64,000 nucleotides of DNA, taken from the NCBI GenBank assembly GCA_036937835.1, contig CM072873.1:12450001-12514000 (forward strand), in the 5' to 3' direction. This DNA comes from Pampus argenteus (lineage: Eukaryota > Chordata > Actinopteri > Scombriformes > Stromateidae). The notes beneath the pieces are model-generated. The model did not search any database and was not told the DNA's origin. It saw nothing but the letters and a program-made list of their open reading frames with translations. The position numbers were made by a program, and so were the translations under genes. This document shows, piece by piece, positions 22,501 through 33,135 of this stretch (its first letter is position 1; the number at the start of each line of letters is the position of its first letter).

Positions 22501-25500
22501 AGGCCTTTTCACTTGCGCTGGCCTAAATCCTTCACCCTACCAGTACACTGACATGCAGGTGGAAAGGGCAGAGAGGAAAGGACTCGTGTTTTGGCCTTCT
22601 CCCGCCAGGGCAATCTCTGTAGATGGCTGGTTGGGGATTGTCTCCCGGAACAGTCAGAAAGCCACAGTTGGACAGCTGTACAATGAAGTGTTGGCCTGGT
22701 ACTTCTATAGTCTGGGGATTGTTCAGGTCTGTGCTGAACAAATGTGCTTCCTTTTGGCTCAAGTGGACAGTTTATGAGCCTTGTGAGGCTGGCAGAATGT
22801 TCACTTTGGTCTATAGCACCATGAAAATAATACACAGATGAGTTAGGAGGTTTCTGTTGCTCTGGGGATGTATGGGCACTGTGGGTAAAAGTGCTGACTG
22901 TTAAAACTGTTATTAGTGGAATTGAGCAGGGTGATTGTACCAAGAGACAAAGGAAGATGAGGTAAACATTTTCACACGCTTCCCTGCACGCTTTTCTGCC
23001 CACTGCTGCCCTCTGCTGGTGACACAAACCGCAGCCTAGTGGAAATAAATGGTACCTGTATGAACATGGTTGCACTATAGGTTCTGAAAAAAACCCAACA
23101 TATTCATTGTTTAAAATCCAAACAGAAGCAGTCACTGGCTTAGTTGGTCAAAATAAATCTCCATAGTAGAAAAATTGCCAGCCTGGAGGAGTCAATTCTA
23201 ATCACCATTTCCAAAATGTCCTCCCCAGTTCCTCAGAACGTGTGCAGACGTCTTCAGACTCCTTCCCTTCCTGGTGTTCATCATTGTCCCCTTTATGGAG
23301 TTCCTGCTTCCTGTAGCCTTGAAACTCTTCCCTAACATGCTGCCATCCACCTTCGAGACGCAGTCAAAGAAGGTAATCACAGTTGGACATGCTGTTTGGA
23401 ATAAAGCTGCATGATATAGATAAGATGCATTAGATTTTGGGTAATAGTTTGTTAGATGTTGCAGTGGTGATTCAAATTTGTAGTGTAGTTTCAAGTCTAC
23501 ACAGAGTGTTAATGTGGTTTGAGTCACAGTGACTCACCAGTAAATTCCTAAATAATAATAATTAAAAACCATGTACATTTAACTTTTTCCATACACACAT
23601 AAAACCTCAGGTGCACTATTGACAGTTGATTATAAATATATTTCTTTCATAATTCATCACATACTTTACAGAATGCTCCATAAAATATTTTTTTAATAAA
23701 AAAAAAAGTTATTATTTTGACATCACATTGAATTTGTAACCTGTTGTAACAGGAGGAGAGATTGAAAAAGGAACTGAGGGTCAAACTGGAGATGGCCAAG
23801 TTCTTACAGGACACTATCGAGGAGATCGCTCTGCGGAACAAGGCTGCCCAAGGCAATGTGACGGAGGAGTTCTCCACCTTTTTCCAGAAGGTTGGTGTCA
23901 GTGTTCGTTGAGACAGTGCAGCATGAGACAAGGACAACCGGGTTCAGTGTTGCCCTCTGGTGGTTGAATCAATAAATGTCTCTCCTTGGTTGGTCTTCAG
24001 AAGGCTGTAGTGTATATTAGTAAAGGTTAAATTAGGTTGTATATGTAAAATAGGTTCATTTTTCATATATACATTATGATTATACACATGTGCTCTCCTC
24101 TTTTCATTTATAACCAAATTCGTCATTCATATTTGTTAAATTACTCAGAAGAACAGCAAATAAAGCTGCACTAGACACGTTGTGAGTTAAATGGCAGCAT
24201 GTGTTTGAAATCTTGAGAACTCAAAGCAAAAAAAAACTCAAATCACAAAGTGGGACAGTTAGCTTGTTTTGATGGATCATTCACACTGTTATATTTGATA
24301 ATCGGATAATAATGCCTACAATGACATCAAAATTATGTCAAACAGAGGGTATTTAGTTCTTAAGTAGAGGAATATGTTGCAGCATTACTTCTTAATTTAT
24401 GTTTTTAAAAACTATTTTAATAAACATGTAGCCTGCTTCAGCTTCCAGGCTGTTGGCAGACCTTCCTCTTCATCCAGAAGGATTTACAAGTCATAACTTG
24501 TTTGTCTTTGTAGATCCGGAACTCTGGAGAACGTCCCAGTAATGAGCAGATCATCCGCTTCTCCAAACTGTTTGAGGATGAGCTGACTCTGGACAACCTG
24601 ACCCGACCTCAGCTGGTGGCACTCTGTCGTCTCCTGGAGCTCCAGTCCATCGGGACCAACAACTTCCTCCGTTTCCAGCTCATCATGAAGCTGAGGGCCA
24701 TCCGTGCTGATGACAAAGTATGAAGCTCTGTGGCAATATGTATATATCTACAGTTCCAGCTGTTGTCTTTTTAAAATATAACATTCAATTTAAATTTAAG
24801 TAAGTATAGTTATAAGAAGCAGTGAATTATGTGCTCTGTTTATGCAGCTGATAGCAGATGAAGGGGTGGAAAGTCTGAATGTGAACGAGGTGCAGGCTGC
24901 CTGTCGTGTCAGAGGGATGAGATCTCTCGGTGTCACAGAAGAGCGACTTAGAGAGCAACTCAGCCAGGTAAAAACAACAACAACGGAAAAGAGAGATAGA
25001 GGGTATCTTCCAGAAATTACTGGCAGACCTATATACATTTTTAAGTTACAGAAGTTATACTACTTTGTGCATTTTTCTGGTTAGTTAGACTTCAACATTT
25101 ATAATTCTTCACTGTAAAATGACAGACAACTACTATATCTGATAGATCATTTAGACTAAAGATACCTGTGTTTTGTATTAAATTTCCCACATTAAATTAT
25201 AGACCCAAACAAAAAGTTTAAGGAGAGTTTAAATGGTCTTGATGATGTCTTGTTATGTCATTTATCTGTCATAATCTGTGTCATGTTTCTGTCCTTTGCA
25301 GTGGCTGGAGCTGCATCTGACCCAGCAGATCCCCACCTCTCTGCTGCTGCTGTCTCGCGCCATGTACCTGCCTGACACCCTGTCCCCCGCTGACCAGCTG
25401 AAGACCACACTGCAGACGCTTCCTGAGATAATGGTATGTTAGCAGGCTGGATCTGGGATATGTAACAATATGAAAATAGAGTTTATAAAGTGTTGTATTT

Positions 25501-28500
25501 AAGAATTATTTTTTAGTTTCGGTTGCACCTGCCCAAGATAACATTTAATCTTCATTTGGATAGTTAACTGCTCTACTCTGCTCCACTTTGTCTTATACAG
25601 ACAAAGGAGGCCCAGTTAATGGTGGCAGAGATGGAGCTCTCCAAAGTGGACAATAAGACCAAACTGGAGACCACGCTGCAGGAGGAGGCAGCCATACGCC
25701 AGGACAACAAAGACAGGGAGATGGAGAGGTTGGCTGACGCTGCAGAGAAGGCAGCAAGGGTAAGTTTCTTTCACATAAAATTGAAGAATTGTTACAGAAA
25801 TGCTGTTCTGGAGTTCTAGAGATTTGTACTGAAATATCATCATGTGAAGCATCCTTACTGGACCTTTGATGTGGTGGAAATTTAGTGGACCTCTAACACA
25901 GAATTCAGACCAACCGCTGAAGCGCCTGTTAGAAGAGCCAGTGTTAAGCTGCACAGAGCAGATCGAGTCAAGCAGGCATAGAACATCCAGTTAATTTTCA
26001 TAAAACACTATGTGCCCACTCGCTCTCTAAACAGAGAGTGAGGAAGACGAACTGACACACACAAGCAGACAAAGGTGTGGGTGACCAGAGGAGAAATGCA
26101 CTTCTGGTTCTATGAACAACCAGGCTTCTGCCTGCATGAGAATTGATGTTTTGTGGTATGTGTGCATCTGAATCAGGCATAGGACTTGTATTTGATCTGA
26201 ACTTTATTCAGCTCAGTTGCTCTTTCAGCGCTTAATCAGTTTCCCCACTATCGCTATCTCTTACAGGAAGGTGAGTTGGAGCTGGAAGCAGAGAGAGTCA
26301 AGAACAGCAAAGCAGATGCAGAGCTGGTGTTGTCTAAGGCTAATAAGGCTGCTCATTTGGAGACACTGAGGGATACAGCCCCCGTCATCGAGGGAATCAA
26401 GGTAATACCCCTAAATGGACACTTTGTGTAATTGGGTTAAATGCTACATTCAGCTGCAGTGTGTAGAGTACTTACACTTTTGTTTTTACATGCATTACAA
26501 ATATTACTATCTTAAAGATCCCCTCCAGACATGTATTAATACATATGAAACTTTTGACTGACTGACTTGACTGACTTGAAAAACAATGTGAGTCTGATGT
26601 TTTGTATAATTACGTTGTTAATTGACCCCACAAATGTGATGCTCCAGATACTCAACCTGCTCAGAGGATGGTCAATAGCTTCTCTAACCAGCTAAACTGT
26701 TTTCAGCTGTGCTAACATGATTGCACAAGGGTTTTCTAATCATCCATTAGCCTTCTGACGCAATGAGCAAACACAATGTACCATTAGAACGATGGAGTGA
26801 TAGTTGCTTGAAATGGCCCTCTACGCACCTATGTAGATATTGCATTCTGCACCAGATGATTTTATTTTTCTTCTTCTTAATATACTATTACACTATACTT
26901 TAATCTACCTTCTAGCAGCACAAAGCATCTACAGTATGTTGGATATTTTGTTTGTCTACTTTTTAATTTACTGAGTATTAATCTGACTCTTTCTTTGCCA
27001 TCAATCACTTTATTACCTCTGCATCGTCTGGGCCACACAGTTTGAACAGTGGCAAGCATTCCTGCGTTTCCAGGTTAGGTTTTAATGATGTCTTTCCCCA
27101 AATGATCCTCACCTCCATGCCGGTTTATCCCTGCACGTACAGGATCCATGTGTGGGTTAAACAGGATTTATGCTCATATTTAGCTTTGTGTGTCTTTAGT
27201 GGGATGAAAGGCAGACAAGGTAAATTATAGCAGAGAGCATAGACATATCACATCATAGACAAATCACAGACAAGCTGTAAAGACTTGGAATCAGTTTTTC
27301 TTTTCTTTTTTTTTGACAAGAATCACCTTTTTTGATCTCTCTTTGAGCTTAAAATATAGACTTTTAAACTAAAACTTCCTTTCTTAGCAGAAAAACTCCC
27401 ACTCATCTGCTGCTCATAAAAGGTCAAACAAATGCTAAATATGATCTGCAAATTCCGTTTGACCCACATCTGTATCAAGTTCTGCCCTTTTCTTTCCTTG
27501 TCGATCCTTCCAGGCAGCGTCAGTGACTGAACCTTTCCTTCCCTAACTAACAACTTTTGTAGTTCCACAGACTTTCCTCAGTCATGTGTCATTGGGTTAT
27601 GGGGAATTTCCCAGTGTTCTCCCTAACTTCCCTCTTTTATCCATATTGTCCATTTTGTTGGGGAAAATGTGACCTAAAGATCTAAAACATAGTGAATCTA
27701 CCGTAGTCTAATCTAGCATCGAAAAAAAATGGTGAGCAAATCTCCTCAATCATGTGTTTATATTCCAGGGTGAAGAGATCACCAAAGAAGAGATTGACCT
27801 GTTGAGTGATGCCTGCTCAAAGCTGAAGGAGCAGAGGAGGCTGTTTACTCTGGAGAAAGAGGAGCTGGAAGAACTGAAGGATGACGTCCAAGAATACAAT
27901 GAGGTGACTCTCAAGCCAGTATTATCTTTAAGACTAAGACTTTTATTGACATTCAAATCAAAGGTTTCTGAGTAACTAACACACCTTTAAACTGTGAGAA
28001 CAACGACCATGTAAATTTATTACATGTCAGATGCAAAATCTTGGACACAATTTGTCAGACTGCACAATATCAACTTGAGGCTGTCAAACTGGCACATTCT
28101 TGAGATATAATTATTAGTGTAAACAATGCCTCTAAATTGCCATAAAAGGTGACGTAAAAAGGTAAAAATTATGCCAATGCAATCAAGGACCTCTCAGTGA
28201 ATTGGTTTGAGTTTAAGATTATTTTTCCTTTTTTGTTTTTATTTTAGTGTTTTTTGTAAAAAAAAAAAAAATTGGATTTAGACTTCTTAGATTAAAACAA
28301 ATATAATTGAAATCTAAACACAGGTTTTCCCCCTGTGCAGAAAGGCAGGACTCAGTACATCACTCGTACAACAGGACCAGTTGTAAATTTTGCTCGTACT
28401 CTTTTGTTCCTTCCCATGGGCCCACCACCCATGGGAGGGGTATAACGGTGCGAAGAGAGATGGGCGGCAGTCGGAGGCGGGGACCCTGGCGGTCCGACCC

Positions 28501-31249
28501 CCGGTTGCAGAAGCTGGCTCTGGCAGAAGTGGCTGGGGAGAGGGAAGTCTGGGCTTCCCTGCTGAAGCTGCTGCCCCCGCGACCCGACCACGGATAAGCG
28601 GAAGAAGACGAAACGAAACGAAACGAAACTCTTTTGTTCCCATGAGTGGTTTTTGCATGAGGGCCATGGTGTGAAGCAAGGCAAACTTATGCATGAATGC
28701 AGTTGATTACTTTTGGTGTGTGTTTATGTGCTGTGATAAACTTGTGCGTTTGTCTTTTTTCTTTTCCAGGATCTGGAGGAGATAAAGAAAGAGCTCTCCA
28801 AGACCGGTCAGGAGAAGGCAGTGGAGGAATCAAAGGCGAGTAAACGTTTGTCTAAGAGAGTAAACCACATGATCGGTCGCATCGACAAAATCATCCAGGA
28901 GCTGGAGAAGGACAAGGTCACCCTGGATGGACAGATGGACAGTGGAACCAGCCCACCTGTTGGGTAAGTGTTGAATGCGTGATTTTAGCGCACGACTCTC
29001 TGTTGAAAATTGTATACAGCAAGAAGAAGTGACCAAAAATCGTTTATAAGTTCAGTTAGTCTTTCTGGCATTTAAAAATGGTGTAGAGCCAGTTTAAAAG
29101 TAGTTTAGCTTAGCTTAGCACAAAGACTGGAAGGGAAAATAGCTAGCCAGGCTCTGTCCAAAGATATGCCTACCAACAGCTTTAAAGCCATCTTATTTAC
29201 ACAATTTGCGCAACTCATAGCAAAAAAGGAAGCAAATAAGGATATTTCCCAAAATGTCAAACTGCCACTTCAAGAAGAAAGCTTTGACATCTCTCATGGC
29301 TCTGCACCACTTCACAAGCTGTAGTGTGTGTCTGTCAAAGACATTAAAAGCTTGCTTTGCTTTGCTGTAACCATTCTTCCTGTTTATACTGGCCATTAAA
29401 AGATTACCTCCAGATGCACTTACAATGTGAGTGATGGGTGACAAAATCCACAGCCGTTTTTTTTTTTTGTTTTTTTTTTTTTCTTTGTTTCTTTGTTTGT
29501 TTTATTCTTTGTTGCCCCTTTGATTTGACTAATTGGATGGCTTCATATTAACTTCAGATAAACTGAATTTTGTCCCCCATCACTTACATTGTAAGTGCAT
29601 TATGAAGGGATAATCTAATGGTCAGTATGAACAGCAGGAATGATTATGGCAAAAAAGAGGACATTATTAGCATGACTGAAAGAGTTGTCAGTGATGATGT
29701 TTATCTGGTGAGGAGAGTCTCATGATGTTTTGTTTTTTTTTTGTAACTACTGCAGGTAGTCATACCTGAGCAGTTGCAGTGTATCTTTTTTTGTATGTGT
29801 TATATTATACAGTTTTTGTTACTGCCATCATCCTCATCATTGTCATCTTTATCATTGCCTTTATTGTAAAATGGTGGTGGAGATTTTTTTTTGTTTTAAA
29901 AAAACCCAAAAGGTTTCCCAGACAAAAACACATATTGCATACTATTATTAGTTTACAGTTATATCGGGCCTAATTCATCTAAAATTTTACAGATTATTCT
30001 TTACTCAATATAGTGATGCCACAAGGTAAGCTGAACTATGAAAAACCGCCACTGGCTTGCTTTGCCAAATGCTAACCTTGCATCATGATTGTTGACTGTT
30101 GAAGAAATTGTCCTGTAAGAGATCCGTTAATGAATGAAATCACTTTGACTGTAAAGATTTTAAAATAAAATGTAAAAATGCACCCATAATATACGATTTT
30201 ATTCTTCTCGCCAGGAGTAGCTTAGAATTAAATATTTATCAGCTTTAAAAAAACAAATCAGTTAACACAGTCAATTAATTTTACTTTTTTTAAAGTGTGC
30301 TGCACTGCATTTTCGCATGAATTAACTTTGAGGCAAGCAAAATTACACTTGCTGTAAAATAAATGACACAAATGATTGGTGTGATCTGGGAACCTTGACT
30401 ACAGCATGTTGATCCTCAAACTTCTCCACCTCATTTTATGTGCCGTCAAACCCGGTAACCGTTTCCTGTATGCAGTCTGTTCTACACCTTCAGGGAGAAC
30501 CTCATCAGCATCGATGAGCTGATCAACGTGATGCGGCAGATCCAGAACATTCCAGAGCACAAGCTGCAGAGCATCGCCGAGGCCCTCGACGACAACAAGG
30601 ACGGCAAGATCGACATTGACGACGTCATCAAAGTATGTTTAGTAGGATGATCCTCTATGAAGAAGATACAGGGATGCAATATAATTTATAAAATAGAGTA
30701 TTTAATTCAAGGAATTTGTACCGACACTTGTGACATTACAAAAGGTTTCTTCTTCTTTTTCCAGCTGGTCAGGCGTTGGGTGTTCTCCTATCTGGCAATC
30801 CTTGTACTTTAGGGAATGAAACTTTATTAATCCATACAGGGGAAATGAGTAAAGATAAATAAGATAATGATACAAGATAAATAAAACAACAATAAAAACT
30901 GTACATACATATATATATACACTACACACACAGATACAGATATGACCTGCAGTGGTAATACACACATGGTGTTTAGCATTGTACTGAAATATTGCACAAT
31001 TGGATAATTACACCACATGGAAATTAGGCATTAGGCTGGTCTGGTTTTCCAAAATGATAGAGATTGTATTAAATTTAAATCCTTTCCTTATCACAGGTGG
31101 TGGAACTGATTGACAAAGAGGACATCGACATCTCCACCACGCAGGTGAATGACATCATGGTGATGCTCCAGAAGGAGGAGAAGTTGATGGAGAAGGAAAA
31201 ATCTAAAGAGAAGGAAGAAAAGGAACAGGCGGCCACACTCAACAGCTAA
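13493..31249 (+). CDS. letm1: letm1, mitochondrial LETM1-domain protein, 14 coding exons
   Basis: Inner mitochondrial membrane protein for K+/H+ (or Ca2+/H+) exchange, organelle volume and ribosome contact. Coding exons: 13493-13577, 18657-18714, 19147-19627, 23229-23372, 23753-23890, 24514-24717, 24848-24967, 25302-25433, 25601-25759, 26267-26401, 27769-27903, 28770-28963, 30476-30632, 31097-31249. They total 2295 nt, 764 aa (human LETM1 is 739), with GT/AG sites and continuous phase. A basic N-terminus suggests a presequence. The membrane segment is about 219-240, the LETM ribosome-binding region about 257-460, coiled coils about 460-655, and an EF-hand loop DDNKDGKIDIDD at 700-711. LETM1 rather than LETM2 is judged from KLEEGGPVYSP, HYYHGFRLLWID and nsd2 adjacency. 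Confidence 0.95.
14718..14925 (+). repeat. MITE-like element, GATTAGTTGT family, in letm1 intron 1
   Basis: Has ATGATTAGTTGTTTTGTCC, then TTTCCCAGAGCCCAAGGTGA, and ends ACTAATTGTTGCAGCTCTA. This is the order of a common teleost repeat also seen at 21.6 kb. GGGCTGTAACACTTGAT at about 14496 may be another piece. Confidence 0.5.
18216..18254. repeat. Short near-perfect palindrome in letm1 intron 1
   Basis: CTACGTAGAATTAAATA (18216-18232) and TATTTAATTCTGCGTAG (18238-18254) pair at 16 of 17 positions around a 5-nt loop. Confidence 0.8.
18657..18714 (+). CDS. letm1: letm1 coding exon 2
   Basis: 58 nt after a strong pyrimidine tract and CAG; encodes GKLKDGACFNCTALRLSSQ. Phase 1 in, phase 2 out (AA|GTAAGC). 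Poorly conserved; accepted on splice quality and phase. Confidence 0.78.
19147..19627 (+). CDS. letm1: letm1 coding exon 3
   Basis: Variable N-terminal part (LRLGNMAQISSFSPS...), then conserved VEKSLRSLKDKKKKLEEGG, PVYSP, HYYHGFRLLWID and SRRERRQ leading to the membrane segment. 481 nt, ends in phase 0. Confidence 0.95.
19981..20110. repeat. Retroposon tail fragment in letm1 intron 3
   Basis: (TAA)n, then TTTTATTTGAAGGTGCCTTT, CTGACACTCAAGGTCACC and repeated AACAT/AAAACA units: a common fish LINE/SINE end. Family not resolved. Confidence 0.45.
21590..21800 (+). repeat. MITE-like element, GATTAGTTGT family, in letm1 intron 3
   Basis: TTCGATTAGTCGTTTGGTC, GTGAAAAATGCCGATCAGT and ATATTCACATTTGAGAAGCT in the order of the widespread teleost repeat; the clearest of the three copies. 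Confidence 0.6.
23229..23372 (+). CDS. letm1: letm1 coding exon 4 (transmembrane segment)
   Basis: FLRTCADVFRLLPFLVFIIV, then PFMEFLLPVALKLFPNMLPS: the single membrane segment with its conserved prolines, and STFETQSKK. Confidence 0.96.
23753..23890 (+). CDS. letm1: letm1 coding exon 5
   Basis: EERLKKELRVKLEMAKFLQD and TIEEIALRNKAA...FSTFFQK, the start of the LETM ribosome-binding domain facing the matrix. Confidence 0.95.
24514..24717 (+). CDS. letm1: letm1 coding exon 6 (LETM domain)
   Basis: GERPSNEQIIRFSKLFEDEL, TLDNLTRPQLVALCRLLELQ and SIGTNNFLRFQL: the most conserved part of the family. Confidence 0.97.
24848..24967 (+). CDS. letm1: letm1 coding exon 7 (LETM domain)
   Basis: LIADEGVESLNVNEVQAACR, then VRGMRSLGVTEERLREQL; 40 codons, phase 0 to 0. 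Confidence 0.96.
25302..25433 (+). CDS. letm1: letm1 coding exon 8 (LETM domain)
   Basis: WLELHLTQQIPTSLLLLSRA, MYLPDTLSPADQLKTTLQ, TLPEIM; closely matches human LETM1. Confidence 0.96.
25601..25759 (+). CDS. letm1: letm1 coding exon 9 (coiled coil)
   Basis: TKEAQLMVAEMELSKVDNKT, then KLETTLQEEAAIRQ and charged heptad-like sequence. Confidence 0.94.
26267..26401 (+). CDS. letm1: letm1 coding exon 10 (coiled coil, variable)
   Basis: EGELELEAERVKNSKADAEL and LETLRDTAPVIEGIK; the end matches human LKDTAPVLEGLK. Confidence 0.92.
27769..27903 (+). CDS. letm1: letm1 coding exon 11 (coiled coil)
   Basis: GEEITKEEIDLLSDACSKLK, then EKEELEELKDDVQEYNE, matching human EEITKEEIDILSDACSKL. Confidence 0.95.
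28398..28640 (+). mobile_element. Internally deleted RTE/Rex3-like non-LTR insertion in letm1 intron 11
   Basis: Flanked by a perfect 13-bp target duplication, ACTCTTTTGTTCC (28398-28410 and 28628-28640). The 5' part (GGGCCCACCACCCATGGGAG...GGCGGTCCGACCCCC) resembles the start of a teleost RTE/Rex3-type LINE. The 3' part (CTGAAGCTGCTGCCCCCGCG, ACCCGACC, GGATAAGCGGAAGAAG) resembles its end, with a (GAAAC)n tail. Reverse transcriptase is missing, so it is non-autonomous. Family name from memory. Confidence 0.75.
28770..28963 (+). CDS. letm1: letm1 coding exon 12 (coiled coil)
   Basis: DLEEIKKELSKTGQEKAVEE, SKASKRLSKRV and IGRIDKIIQELEKDK; ends in phase 2. Confidence 0.95.
29092..29205 (+). repeat. 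Teleost interspersed repeat fragment (TTAGCTTAGC family), letm1 intron 12
   Basis: TAGTTTAGCTTAGCTTAGCA, AAAGACTGGAAGGGAAAATA and GCTAGCCAGGCTCTGTCCAA in the order of a common fish repeat. Truncated. Confidence 0.5.
29352..29660. mobile_element. Fold-back MITE with about 100-bp inverted arms, letm1 intron 12
   Basis: The left arm (about 29352-29450) contains CCTGTTTATACTGGCCATTA and ATGCACTTACAATGTGAGTG. The right arm (about 29563-29660) contains their diverged reverse complement, CACTTACATTGTAAGTGCAT and AATGGTCAGTATGAACAGCA. A T-rich tract and unique sequence separate them. Confidence 0.75.
30476..30632 (+). CDS. letm1: letm1 coding exon 13 (EF-hand)
   Basis: ISIDELINVMRQIQNIPEHK and a canonical calcium-binding loop DDNKDGKIDIDD (D at 1, N at 3, D at 5, D at 9, D at 12). 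Confidence 0.96.
30808..30900 (-). repeat. Retroposon tail (TTTATTAATCC family), letm1 intron 13
   Basis: AACTTTATTAATCCATACAG and GGGGAAAT, then AGATAAATAAG repeats: the reverse complement of a common fish LINE/SINE end. Next to an AT/AC microsatellite at about 30906-30942. Confidence 0.45.
31097..31249 (+). CDS. letm1: letm1 coding exon 14 (C-terminus)
   Basis: VVELIDKEDIDISTTQVNDI, then a Lys/Glu-rich tail ending QAATLNS and TAA at 31247-31249. Confidence 0.95.
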   Translation: MVELIDKEDIDISTTQVNDIMVMLQKEEKLMEKEKSKEKEEKEQAATLNS

Positions 31250-31945
31250 CTCAGAGAGCACTGAAAAAACAGCAGTTTATGACTGGTACACAGTCACAGA
31301 AAACTTAAGACCAGATCCTTTTGGATAAACTGATGAAGTGGAGCGCGTTGGGAGGTAACAGCTGCCTTCTCAAAATGTTATTTCGCCAGAAATAGAGCGC
31401 AGATAAAATTAAGAAAAAAAAAAGAAGAAAAGGCCTATTGCCTTCAAATGCACAAAATAAAAATAAAAACCCTTAAATTTCTATCTATGTTAAGATCTTC
31501 TGGACGGATCATGTAATATTTTGACATTTGGGTTTGTGTAATTTTACTAATTTATTTATTGACACAGGGGACACAATGGCATGAAACCATGATTGTTCTC
31601 CCAAGTTAAGAATTGGCAAAGGAGAAATTAATCAGAAATTACGTTTGGAAAATATATTATTAGGGGACATTTTGTTTAAGTTTGAAGTGAACCGTCTTGC
31701 CTTTAATTTCATTCATGTCATCATCTCAGAGAAATGAGAAATCATTTCTGGACTTTGCACAGTATAAATCATTGTCATCACTGTCATTCCACTCAGTTTA
31801 TTTTCCTCTTTCATTTTGCTTATCCACCAAACTCCCATTTTGTAAAGTAACCTATTATTCTTCTCTAAATTGTACTTGGGCCGGTAGCTTATTGCTGGCT
31901 ATAGGATGTTTATAAAAGACATGATTGGAAACAATAAATAAAATA
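31250..31945 (+). other. letm1: letm1 3'UTR with candidate poly(A) signals
   Basis: Non-coding sequence after the stop. AATAAA occurs at 31456-31461, 31462-31467, 31933-31938 and 31937-31942. The first pair would give a UTR of about 220 nt, the second about 700 nt. A longer UTR cannot be excluded. Confidence 0.55.
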
Positions 31946-33064
31946 CACATAAATAATCACATAAATGTATTAAAAACTGTCAAAACTATGTGGCTTTAAA
32001 AATGCCACATATTCATTCTAATAATACAATCATAGGTTATTAGTTTTAATTCCCTCTAAAATTCAAATAATTTGATGATTGATACTTTAGAAATGTTAAA
32101 GATTTGTCCTAACTAAGAAATGAACAACTTTATCTTAATATTACAAATTGCTGTACTGTAAATTAATTTAATTTTGTATTAGTCTTTTTTGTTATGTATT
32201 TGAACAGTAGATGTGTTAGCGCAGCTCTTCATATATAGTCCTGTAATGTTCAATAGCTCTCTGTAAAATGCCAAAGTTGCACTGTGGCACATTTAATAAC
32301 AGATTCTGATTATTCATAAAAACCAACAAACTAACCAGTAAAAATTGACTGATGTTTATGAGAAGAACTAACCAAATAGTCGGGAAAGAAGTTGTTGGAT
32401 TTGTTTGGTCAGAGGGTGAAAAATGGCTGAACAACACGCTCCCTGCTGCTGTATTAGTGAATGTTTATTAGTATATTGTGTAAATAAGAGGTATGACACC
32501 TGTGGTAATTATGACCTCCATAGTTTAAATGCAAAGTGGCCTTCTCTTGATGCAGATATTATGGATCATATATTGTTCTGTATTTATTTTTGAGTATTTT
32601 AAGATGATAGTGCTCTGATTCACATGATGTAATTTAGTTTTGGACTGAAGAAGTCTGGATGAATTCAGTTGTAGATCACATAATTTGAGTTTTAGACAAA
32701 CACAGTCCTCTCTATTTTTCTTCTTTGCGTTGTAGCTTTGAATGTGTGTTGGGTGGAAACAAGAATTACTCAAAGTGATGATTTCAGATACATTAACAGT
32801 CAGCTACTCAGCATTAAATTAATCCTCATTGGTACCGGTTGCCTTTGTTTGACTGTTCACACTGCAAGCAGCTCTTCTGTTATATTTTGTGCATTTATTG
32901 ATTTTTTTAAATTAAATATATTTCATTTCATTTATCAATTAAATCTGTAAAATGTTAAAAAAAAAAAGAAAAGAAAAAAAACAACTTTTTGATCAAACTT
33001 CTGTTATTTGATTTGAACTTACTGAAAATTTTCCAGCACCTTCATTGGTGATTAGGATTTGCTC

Positions 33065-33135
33065 TGTTGTCATGGAGACGATTCAGTTGTTAACACATGA
33101 AGTATTGACTAAACTGAACCATCTCCATGACAACT
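33065..33135. repeat. Imperfect hairpin downstream of letm1
   Basis: Arms 33065-33087 and 33113-33135 pair at 20 of 23 positions with a 25-nt loop. The core GTTGTCATGGAGA pairs with TCTCCATGACAAC without mismatch. Confidence 0.7.

Larger units (their letters stand above)
19628..23228 (+). other. letm1 intron 3
   Basis: 3.6 kb intron with a LINE/SINE tail (19981-20110), a MITE-like element (21590-21800), a stop-poor antisense stretch (22509-23135) and a CTCF-like motif (23006-23019). No second gene is convincing. Confidence 0.55.

Noticed and set aside
28307..28694. Overlapping 94-126 codon frames in letm1 intron 11
   Set aside because: They cover the GC-rich non-LTR insertion and its flanks; no domain and no splice support.
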